DNA of 64,000 nucleotides, taken from assembly GCF_004761875.1 (NCBI RefSeq), contig NZ_SJEY01000001.1, positions 558,001-622,000 on the forward strand. The letters are read 5' to 3'. The notes beneath the pieces were generated by a model. It was not told the origin of the DNA and searched no databases. It saw nothing but the letters and a program-made list of their open reading frames with translations. The stretch is from Roseovarius aestuariivivens (GTDB lineage Bacteria; Pseudomonadota; Alphaproteobacteria; Rhodobacterales; Rhodobacteraceae). The position numbers and the translations under genes were made by a program. Shown here in pieces: positions 57,739 through 64,000 of the stretch (its first letter is position 1; each line of letters begins with the position of its first letter).

Positions 57739-58269
57739 TTACGCCGCGGCGCTCAGCGCTTCTTCAAGACTGATTGTCACCAAGTGTTCGGTCGGCGCCT
57801 CGCCATTAAAGTGCTCGTCGCGCTTGAAATAGGCCTTACTTGTCAGGTCTGCGTCTTTCTTGTCAGCAAAGCGCTCAAAGAGGCTCCACGATGCGCTATT
57901 CGACGCGGTGATCGTTGTCTGCATCTTCGTGATATTCTTGCACTCGGGGCGAGAGACGATTTCGTTCAGCATACGCGAACCAAGGCCCTGACCACGCGCC
58001 TTTTCGGACACAGCGACTTGCCAGACAAAGATCGTGTCTTCGGCGTCCGGCAGAATGTATGCCGAAATCCAGCCCACGATATCCTTACGGCTCTCCGCCA
58101 CAACGCAGGTGTCACGGAAGTGATCGCACTGGATCAAATTGCAGTAGACGGAATTCTCGTCGAGCGGCTTGCACTGTTCGATCAGCGCATTGACGTCGGC
58201 GCCATCCTGTGGCGTCGGTTTCCGAAAGGTGATGCGCGCATCGCGCTCTTTAGCGAGGTCTTTGGCCAT
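57739..58269 (-). CDS. ectA: Diaminobutyrate acetyltransferase EctA
   Basis: Acetylates 2,4-diaminobutyrate at the gamma-amino group. A 176-residue GNAT protein: ITFRKPTPQDGADVNALIEQCKPLDENSVYCNLIQCDHF, IFVWQVAVSEKARGQGLGSRML (acetyl-CoA loop), and TTITASNSASWSLFERFA. Start 58269 is chosen because GGAACC lies just upstream; an in-frame ATG at 58302 is possible. First gene of the ectoine operon, divergent from the MarR regulator. Confidence 0.96.
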   Translation of the reverse strand: MAKDLAKERDARITFRKPTPQDGADVNALIEQCKPLDENSVYCNLIQCDHFRDTCVVAESRKDIVGWISAYILPDAEDTIFVWQVAVSEKARGQGLGSRMLNEIVSRPECKNITKMQTTITASNSASWSLFERFADKKDADLTSKAYFKRDEHFNGEAPTEHLVTISLEEALSAAA

Positions 58270-58505
58270 GGTTGGTTCCAATCTGATCGTATTGTTGCAC
58301 ATCGGACAGACAAACTATCCTTAGCCGCAAAAAGTTTCAACAGACTAAGTAATTTTTTTCGGAAATAATAATAACTTCCTGTTTTACAATGAAAAAAAAT
58401 CTTTATTACAACTTAACGTCATGCGGTGACTTGAAAGAATTGCTTTTATCATTAAAGTATGTTGGCCGTACACTACACGGGTTTTATGCAAGAGGTCAGC
58501 AGAAG
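58270..58505. promoter_or_regulatory. A/T-rich divergent promoter region, ectA-MarR
   Basis: A 236-base region with long A- and T-tracts (for example TTTTTTTC near 58357 and AAAAAAAA near 58391) far richer in A/T than any other gap. It must hold both the osmotic ectA promoter and the regulator promoter. No convincing operator palindrome was found by eye. Confidence 0.6.
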
Positions 58506-58982
58506 ATGGACCGAACCAGAGAAAGTCTTGTCGCGCTGCGCCGCATTTTGCGCGCGACAGAGATGTCGGGGCAGGAACTTGCGCGTTCCTCGGGGCTTAC
58601 GTCGGTTCAGGCCCGTGTGCTCAACATCATCTCGGAAGATGGCAACCACGTTCCCAAGGAAATTGCTTTGCGACTGAATGTGTCGCAGGCAACGGTCACG
58701 GCCCTGCTGCAAAAGCTTGAAGCGAAAGGGCTAATCGCTCGGTGTCAAAGTGAGCAGGACCGCCGACAGTACAACCTTTGGCTGACCGAGGCGGGGCGCG
58801 CCGCGCTGAAACAGACGCCCGACGCCCTTCAGCAGGTTTACGTCACCCGGTTCGAGCAACTGCCCAAGTGGGAACAGTCGATGATCGTGGCGGCGTTGGA
58901 GCGCGTGGCGTATCTTATGGATGCGGAAAAGATTCACGCCGCGCCGGTGCTGGAACACGGCGATCTGGCAAGGGGCGCGTAG
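58506..58982 (+). CDS. ectR: MarR-family regulator, EctR-like
   Basis: A 158-residue winged-helix regulator. SGLTSVQARVLNIISEDGNHVPKEIALRLNVSQATVTALLQKLEAKGLIARCQSEQDRRQYNLWLTEAG-type sequence (VSQATVTALLQKLEAKGLI is the recognition helix, QDRRQYNLWLT the wing) is clear MarR. Position, divergent from ectA, is that of EctR1/CosR, which repress ectoine genes at low salinity. ATG 58506 follows AGCAGAAG; the frame is open upstream in A/T-rich DNA but without similarity. Confidence 0.88.
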   Translation: MDRTRESLVALRRILRATEMSGQELARSSGLTSVQARVLNIISEDGNHVPKEIALRLNVSQATVTALLQKLEAKGLIARCQSEQDRRQYNLWLTEAGRAALKQTPDALQQVYVTRFEQLPKWEQSMIVAALERVAYLMDAEKIHAAPVLEHGDLARGA

Positions 58983-59039
58983 GCGCGGTTTTTCATTCTT
59001 GCCTCATGCCGCAAGTTTTGGCATAGCGCGGCACAGGAT

Positions 59040-59115
59040 GCCCCTATAGCTCAGCTGGTAGAGCAACTGATTTGTAATCAGTAGGTCCGCGGTTCGAGTC
59101 CGTGTGGGGGCACCA
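59040..59115 (+). tRNA. tRNA-Thr (anticodon TGT), CCA encoded
   Basis: Acceptor GCCCCTA pairs with TGGGGGC, discriminator A, then an encoded CCA. D-arm AGCTCAGCTGGTAGAGCA, anticodon stem CTGA/TCAG with loop TTTGTAA (anticodon TGT), T-arm GCGGTTCGAGTCCGT. 76 bases, all standard. Intact, with no sign of an integrated element at its 3' end. Confidence 0.97.
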
Positions 59116-59214
59116 CTTTTCTCAACTCAGTCTTCTGTCGATCATCTTCGCTTGCATTTCGCGACACCTGTCGTAGCACTTTTCAAGGCAAGCGGTTCGG
59201 GTGATCAAAAACGG

Positions 59215-60543
59215 ATGTGGACAGGCGGAAACACGATCGGAACGCCCTACTGGTGGGAGGAGGCCGCGCCGGAGACGACGTCGGACCCTCTGCCGGATCG
59301 GTGTGACGTGCTGGTCATTGGCGCGGGCTACACGGGGCTTTCTGCGGCGATCGCGGCCCATGACGCCGGCGCGCGGGTTGCGGTGGTCGAAGCCGGGATT
59401 CCTGGCGAAGGCGCCTCGAGCCGAAATGGTGGCATGTTCGGCGCACATCCCCGCCTTGGTTGGGACAAGCTGGCCCAACATTTCGGCGCCAGGACAGCCG
59501 ATGCGCTTTTTGCTGAGGCGGCACCAGCGCTCAACTGGGCGAAAGATTTCATCAAGGCGGAAGGGATCGAGTGCGATTTCCAGACCACGGGCCGGATCCA
59601 ACTTGCCTGGGCACAGTCGCATTTCGACGCGCAGAGGCGGCTGGCCAATGCGGTGCAGAGTAAAAGCACGGTCAATGCCAGTCTTGTCGAAAAATCCGGC
59701 CTTCGGCAGGAAATCGAGACCGACCGCTATGCCGGTGGCCTGCTCTTTCCCGATCATGGCGCCCTGCACCCGGCCAAATATCACCGGGGTATGATGCAGG
59801 CGGCGCGACGGCGGGATATTCCGGTGGTCAGTCATGCCCGTGTTCAAGCCTTGGCGCGCGATAAAGGCCGGTTCGACATACGCACCGCCAAGGGCACGGT
59901 TCGGGCCGACAAGGTGGTTCTGGCTACGAATGGATACACGACACGGCCGTTCCGTTGGCACGCACGCCGGGTTTTTCCTTTGCCGTCATACCTGATCGCG
60001 ACCGAAACCTTGCCGTCCAACACGCTCGGTCACCTCGCGCCGGGGCGCCGCATGATGGTAGAGACGCGGGCGCGTCACAGTTATTTCAGGCTGTCCCCCG
60101 ACGGCACCCGAATTCTGTTCGGCGGCCGCGCGTCGATGCGCGATCTGCCGCTCGACAAGGCCGCGAGGCGTCTGCGCGCCACGATGGTCGAAATCTGGCC
60201 TTCCTTGCGTGATGCGCGCCTCAGTCACGCGTGGATGGGATACACGGGGTATTCCTTCGCGCATATGCCTCACGTCGGAGAGCAGGACGGCCTTTGCTTT
60301 GCCATGGGCTTTTCCGGCTCAGGCACGGTCATGGCGCCCTATCTGGGAGCGAAGGCGGCATATCTCGCGGTCGGAGACGCGCGCGCGAAGACGGCCTATG
60401 CCGACACTCATCTGCCACGCCACATGCTGCATCTCTTCGACCGGCCGCATTTTCTCAAGCCGGCGGATATCTGGTACCGCTTCTGGGTCGACCGCATGGA
60501 AAACTGGCAGGCGCGTCGGGGGTCAGGCGGACAAACGCGGTGA
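59215..60543 (+). CDS. FAD-dependent oxidoreductase, DadA/PuuB-like
   Basis: A 442-residue flavoprotein. N-terminal TPYWWEEA is typical of the gamma-glutamylputrescine-oxidase/amine-oxidase group, followed by the FAD Rossmann motif DVLVIGAGYTGLSAAIAAHDAG and GEGASSRNGGMFG. DKVVLATNGYT and MGYTGYSFAHMPHVG with GFSGSGTVMAPYLG complete the fold. Substrate unknown, probably an amine or amino acid. It overlaps the convergent DMSP-lyase-like gene by 21 bases. A longer upstream start would run into the tRNA and is rejected. Confidence 0.88.
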   Translation: MWTGGNTIGTPYWWEEAAPETTSDPLPDRCDVLVIGAGYTGLSAAIAAHDAGARVAVVEAGIPGEGASSRNGGMFGAHPRLGWDKLAQHFGARTADALFAEAAPALNWAKDFIKAEGIECDFQTTGRIQLAWAQSHFDAQRRLANAVQSKSTVNASLVEKSGLRQEIETDRYAGGLLFPDHGALHPAKYHRGMMQAARRRDIPVVSHARVQALARDKGRFDIRTAKGTVRADKVVLATNGYTTRPFRWHARRVFPLPSYLIATETLPSNTLGHLAPGRRMMVETRARHSYFRLSPDGTRILFGGRASMRDLPLDKAARRLRATMVEIWPSLRDARLSHAWMGYTGYSFAHMPHVGEQDGLCFAMGFSGSGTVMAPYLGAKAAYLAVGDARAKTAYADTHLPRHMLHLFDRPHFLKPADIWYRFWVDRMENWQARRGSGGQTR

Positions 60544-61170
60544 CGCGTCAAGTCCCGCGCCGCGCCAGAACACCAGCGCAAGCAGCGGCTGGTCCGATGT
60601 GGTCATGGCATGGGGCTGTTCGGGGGCATGCACCCTTGTGTCACCCGGGCCAAGCAGGCGAGGCGGCGCGCCGTCGGCATCAAAGAGGGCCGTGCCCGAG
60701 ACGATCGTATAAAGCTCGGCCGGCGGGTGCTGATGCCGTGGGTAATAAAGGCCCGGTCCCCAATACCCTACCGTTATGCGGGCCTGATCGGACCGGAAAT
60801 GGCCCTCCGGTCCGGCGAGTTCGAACCAGCCAAAGGTGTCCAGAAATTTCTGACCGACTTCCTCGGCTGTGTAGGAGTGTCGCCACTCGACATAAGGCGC
60901 GATCGCTTGCAGCGCGGCAAGCAGTGGCGCAGCCGCTTTCTTGACGAGACCGGGATCGGCGCACATGAGATCCGCGGCGGGCAGGGGATGCGCATCCCGT
61001 GGCTGCCAGCGCAGATCCTGCGGCCAGGGGCAAAAGGCGCGTGCGGCGGGCAGGGTGCTGTGCCATTTGCGTGCCTGTTCGAGCGCGGCATGGAAAATGG
61101 GCCGTGTATCGACGTCAGCGATCGTATCCGGAGCCGCTGTCGGCATGTCAAAGAAAGAGTGGATCGGCAT
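60523..61170 (-). CDS. DMSP-lyase-like cupin (DddL/DddQ family)
   Basis: A 215-residue cupin. The first cupin motif is complete, G140-x5-H146-x-H148-x3-E152-x6-G159 (GPGLYYPRHQHPPAELYTIVSG), and the second has LGPGDTRVHAPEQPHAMTT with His187 as likely metal ligand. FGWFELAGPEGHFRS and the N-terminal helical part match dimethylsulfoniopropionate lyases that release dimethylsulfide and acrylate. Whether this member cleaves DMSP is unproven; the group contains paralogues of other function. No strong ribosome site is seen before ATG 61170. It is convergent with the flavoprotein gene and divergent from the aldehyde dehydrogenase. Confidence 0.7.
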   Translation of the reverse strand: MPIHSFFDMPTAAPDTIADVDTRPIFHAALEQARKWHSTLPAARAFCPWPQDLRWQPRDAHPLPAADLMCADPGLVKKAAAPLLAALQAIAPYVEWRHSYTAEEVGQKFLDTFGWFELAGPEGHFRSDQARITVGYWGPGLYYPRHQHPPAELYTIVSGTALFDADGAPPRLLGPGDTRVHAPEQPHAMTTSDQPLLALVFWRGAGLDASPRLSA

Positions 61171-61323
61171 GGCATCTGACCGCGGCTGGAACTCTGCCAC
61201 GAAGCTTGACAGCGGACGCGCGGCCGGTCTTGTCCAAAAACGGCGTGCCGCTGCCGTGTTCGGCGGTTGCACACGGGCGGGGAATCGCCATTCCTTGCTG
61301 CATGCAGAGGTAAGGACCGGGAT

Positions 61324-62766
61324 ATGCAAAGCTATTGGCGGAATTTTATCGACGGTGAATGGGGCGACGGAGGCGCAGGGCGCGCCGAAATCGTCAACCC
61401 CGGCACGGGCGAGCGTCTGGCCGAGCAGGCCATGGCAGATGCAGCCGACGTGGACCGCGCGGTGCGCGCCGCCTTGCGGGTTCATGAAAGCGGCGCTTTG
61501 ATCGATATGCGCCCGGTCGAGCGGGGCCGCATGGTTCAGTCCATGGGGCGTTTCTTGACGGAGCATGAAGAAGACATCGCGCATGTCTTGTGCCTGGAGC
61601 AGGGAAAACCCTTGTGGGAGGCACGCCGCGAAATCGCAGGTGCGGCGCGGTATTTCGAATACTACGGGAATCAGGCCGAAACCCTCGAAGGCCGCTCGAT
61701 CCCGCTTGGCGCCGGCTATGTCGATTTCACGCAGTCAGAACCCTACGGCGTTTCCGCACAGATCATACCATGGAATTTTCCGGTCGAGATTGCAGCACGG
61801 TCGCTTGCGGCGGGTCTGGCCACGGGCAATGCCTGTGTCGTCAAGACGTCGGAACTGACGCCGCTTTCGAGTGCCTGGCTGGCTGAGGCGGCGGTCGCTG
61901 CGGGGTTTCCGGCAGGTGCGGTCAATATCTTTTGCGGCTGGGGCCACGAGGCAGGCGCTGCGCTTGCAGGGCATGGGGAAGCGCGCCAGATCGTCTTCAC
62001 GGGTTCTGTCGCCACCGGAATCAAAGTGGCCGAAGCCGCCGCCCGGCATATCGCGCCCTGTGTTCTTGAATTGGGCGGCAAATCGGCTGCCATCGTGCAT
62101 GAGGATGCGGATCTCGACGCATTCGAGCGGGATATCCGCTGGGGCATCTATTTCAACGCAGGCCAGATCTGTTCGGCGATGAGCCGCGTGATCGTTCACG
62201 AGGCGCGCCATGAAGAACTGGTCGAACGCGCGGCGCAGGTGGCGCGCTCGCTGTCGGTTGGCCCGGGGATCGACCGCGACACACCGGGGTTGACGATGGG
62301 CGCCATGGCCAGCGACACACAGCGCGACCGGGCGGCTGGCATGGTGTCTGATGCCGAGAGACAGGGGGCGCGGCTGGTGACCGGCGGGCGCAAAATGAAT
62401 ATTCCCGGCGCGTTTCTTGAGCCGACCGTGCTTAGCCAGGTGACACCGGACATGAGCATTGCGCAGGAAGAGGTCTTTGGCCCGGTTCTGTCAGTGATGT
62501 CGTTCCGGGACGAGGCCGAGGCCGTCCGGATCGCCAATGGGACCGAGTACGGGCTGGTTGCCGGTGTCTTCACGCGTGATCTGAACCGGGCCAGCCGGGC
62601 CGCGCAAAAGCTGCGCGCGGGGCAGGTTTTCGTCAACGAGTGGTTTGCAGGCGGCGTCGAGACGCCGTTTGGCGGTTACGGCAAATCGGGTTACGGGCGC
62701 GAAAAGGGACGCGAAGCGCTTTGGAACTACGTCCAGACGAAGAACATCGCGATGGCGGTACGCTGA
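61324..62766 (+). CDS. NAD(P)-dependent aldehyde dehydrogenase
   Basis: A 480-residue ALDH. Seen: SEPYGVSAQIIPWNFPVEIAAR, the nucleotide loop IVFTGSVATGIKVAEAAARHIAPCVLELGGKSA with catalytic Glu, catalytic Cys in FNAGQICSAMSRV, and EEVFGPVLSVMSF. Substrate might be a semialdehyde made by the neighbouring flavoprotein or a DMSP-derived aldehyde; undecided. GAGGTAAGG lies near the ATG at 61324. The next gene starts two bases after its stop, so they form an operon. Confidence 0.93.
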   Translation: MQSYWRNFIDGEWGDGGAGRAEIVNPGTGERLAEQAMADAADVDRAVRAALRVHESGALIDMRPVERGRMVQSMGRFLTEHEEDIAHVLCLEQGKPLWEARREIAGAARYFEYYGNQAETLEGRSIPLGAGYVDFTQSEPYGVSAQIIPWNFPVEIAARSLAAGLATGNACVVKTSELTPLSSAWLAEAAVAAGFPAGAVNIFCGWGHEAGAALAGHGEARQIVFTGSVATGIKVAEAAARHIAPCVLELGGKSAAIVHEDADLDAFERDIRWGIYFNAGQICSAMSRVIVHEARHEELVERAAQVARSLSVGPGIDRDTPGLTMGAMASDTQRDRAAGMVSDAERQGARLVTGGRKMNIPGAFLEPTVLSQVTPDMSIAQEEVFGPVLSVMSFRDEAEAVRIANGTEYGLVAGVFTRDLNRASRAAQKLRAGQVFVNEWFAGGVETPFGGYGKSGYGREKGREALWNYVQTKNIAMAVR

Positions 62767-62768
62767 GC

Positions 62769-63986
62769 ATGGCGTTGCCGAGACAGCCGGACAGCCTTCG
62801 CGACGTGGTCGAGAATGGGCTTTGTATCGGCTGCGGCCTGTGCGAGGCGATGGCGCCCGAACGATGGTGCATGACCATGACACCCGAAGGCCGGTTGCGA
62901 CCGGCCCCACTGGCGCCGGAAGACGCGACCGACGATGCCCCGATCCTTGCGGCCTGTCCCGGTGCCGTGGCCAAGGCCACGCCACGTGGTACGCAAAACG
63001 ATGAGCTTTGGGGCAGTTACACCCGCATGAGCGTGGCTTGGTCGGCTGACCCCGATGTGCGCTTTCGTGCTGCGACCGGTGGCGTGTTGACCGCCCTCGG
63101 CATGCATCTTCTTCGCTTGGGCAAGGCGCGCTTTATTCTGCATTGCGCCGCGGACGAAAGCGCACCGCTGCGCACGCGCTGGGTTATCAGCGAAACGCCC
63201 GAGGATGTCGCCGCACGCTGCGGCTCGCGCTATGGCCCGTCGGACACGCTGGCCGGTCTCGAGGCCGCGCTTGTGCGGGACGAACCGTTTGCCGTGATCG
63301 CCAAACCCTGTGACGCGGGCGCTTTGCGCAGCCGGGCCGAGGCGGATCCGCGTCTGGCCCGGCGTCTTGTGGCGGTGTTGGTGATGGTCTGCGGCGGCGC
63401 CTCGGATCTTGGCAAATCCTGGGAAGTGCTGCGCGCCGTCGACGTGGCGGAGCGCGATGTCACGCTTTTCCGATACCGCGGCCACGGCAATCCCGGCCCC
63501 ACCCGGATCGAAACACGAGACGGGCGCGCATTCGAGAAAACCTACAACGAGATGTGGGAGGACGAGAGCGGCTGGCGTATCCAGACCCGATGCAAGCTTT
63601 GTCCTGATGCCATCGGCGAGGCGGCGGATATCGCAGCTGCCGATATCTGGCCGGGTGCCGTGCCGGATGGAGAAGACGACGGCTTTAACGGTGTGATCCT
63701 TCGCACGCCGGAGGGCGACGCGCTTTGGCATTCGGCGCTCGAGGCGGGTGAACTCAGCGAAGGTGACACGATGCACCCGCGCGATTTCGACCGCGTTCAG
63801 CCACACCAGGTGTCCAAGAAACGGGCGCTGGCTGCGCGGCTTCGGGGCCTGGTGGCGGCGGGCAAGCCGGTCTTCGCACATGAAGGCCTGCGCCTGGACG
63901 CGCTAGATGGTCATGACCCGGACGAAGAAGCGGGAGCGTTGAGGCGCGCGCGGACAGGCCGCTTCGACGAAGACATGCCGACATGA
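62769..63986 (+). CDS. FrhB/F420-hydrogenase-beta-like iron-sulfur flavoprotein
   Basis: A 405-residue protein. The N-terminal ferredoxin-like domain has CIGCGLCEAMAPERWC, with CPGAV later; the FrhB core has RAATGGVLTALGMHLL, GSRYGPSDTLAGLEAAL, VIAKPCDAGALRS, and a second Cys site in TRCKLCPDAIGEAADIAAADIWPG. The family binds FAD and 4Fe-4S clusters and contains F420-reducing hydrogenase beta subunits, divinyl reductases and other reductases. F420 is not expected in this lineage, so ferredoxin- or flavin-linked reduction is more likely. The stop overlaps a following ATG as TGATG. Confidence 0.85.
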   Translation: MALPRQPDSLRDVVENGLCIGCGLCEAMAPERWCMTMTPEGRLRPAPLAPEDATDDAPILAACPGAVAKATPRGTQNDELWGSYTRMSVAWSADPDVRFRAATGGVLTALGMHLLRLGKARFILHCAADESAPLRTRWVISETPEDVAARCGSRYGPSDTLAGLEAALVRDEPFAVIAKPCDAGALRSRAEADPRLARRLVAVLVMVCGGASDLGKSWEVLRAVDVAERDVTLFRYRGHGNPGPTRIETRDGRAFEKTYNEMWEDESGWRIQTRCKLCPDAIGEAADIAAADIWPGAVPDGEDDGFNGVILRTPEGDALWHSALEAGELSEGDTMHPRDFDRVQPHQVSKKRALAARLRGLVAAGKPVFAHEGLRLDALDGHDPDEEAGALRRARTGRFDEDMPT

Positions 63987-64000
63987 TGTCCAAACCGTTC
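63986..64000 (+). CDS. Possible start of a further gene, cut by the window end
   Basis: An ATG in TGATG overlaps the stop of the preceding gene and opens a frame MSKPF to the last base. Only five codons are visible, so it is suggested by the gene spacing alone. Confidence 0.3.

Noticed and set aside
58389..58505. Longer MarR-regulator start at 58389
   Set aside because: The extra residues are encoded by the A/T-rich promoter region and have no resemblance to MarR proteins; ATG 58506 gives a normal N-terminus.
59040..59115. tRNA-Thr as an integration site for a mobile element
   Set aside because: No integrase or repeat of the tRNA 3' end is seen on either side; the flanking genes have normal composition.

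Overview
This window reads as chromosomal DNA of a marine alphaproteobacterium of the Rhodobacteraceae/Roseobacter group. The evidence is high-GC, densely packed genes with short or overlapping junctions; a propionyl-CoA carboxylase and methylmalonyl-CoA mutase block; the perM-like/hdaA/ppk1/ppx order; GapR; a ScfR-family regulator; FnrL-type boxes; a complete ectoine operon with its own aspartokinase; and a DMSP-lyase-like cupin. No insertion sequence, prophage, integrase or CRISPR array was seen. The assignment is an inference from gene content, because no rRNA or database search was available. No gap between genes exceeds 300 bases.

Layout. 0-6 kb: propionyl-CoA to succinyl-CoA (pccA 3' part, methylmalonyl-CoA mutase) with a lipoprotein and a sulfotransferase-like gene between them. 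6-9.4 kb: small accessory genes (MAPEG, VOC, GNAT, TerB/J-domain, EEP phosphodiesterase). 9.4-15 kb (minus strand): perM-like/hdaA/ppk1/ppx, linking polyphosphate and replication control. 15-20 kb: proS, DUF2937, lolC/lolD, an Ldh-type dehydrogenase. 20-25.5 kb: small exported proteins, a tandem pair of monohaem cytochromes, a universal stress protein and a sulfotransferase-like gene; two FNR-like boxes lie here. 26-31 kb: an abortive-infection gene of different composition, uvrB, an NDUFS4-like complex I protein, and ppk2 behind a perfect FNR box. 31-36 kb: DUF1007/NicO metal export, a MATE pump, and queCDEF behind a preQ1-I riboswitch.

36.8-50.4 kb holds acetyl-CoA synthetase, a five-gene ABC importer and, divergently, a ScfR short-chain-acyl regulator, a single-domain response regulator, a transporter-fused histidine kinase and an orphan FliM/FliN-like protein. 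I read this as one candidate short-chain carboxylate sensing, uptake and activation unit. It is the most interesting system in the window.

50.5-64 kb: a FadJ-like protein whose dehydrogenase half looks degenerate, gapR, a second sulfotransferase-like paralogue without a P-loop, ectABC-ask with a divergent MarR regulator, tRNA-Thr, and a closing group of an amine-oxidase-like flavoprotein, the DMSP-lyase-like cupin, an aldehyde dehydrogenase and an FrhB-type iron-sulfur flavoprotein. DMSP cleavage could yield acrylate and then propionyl-CoA, which the genes at the left edge would assimilate; that link is inference.
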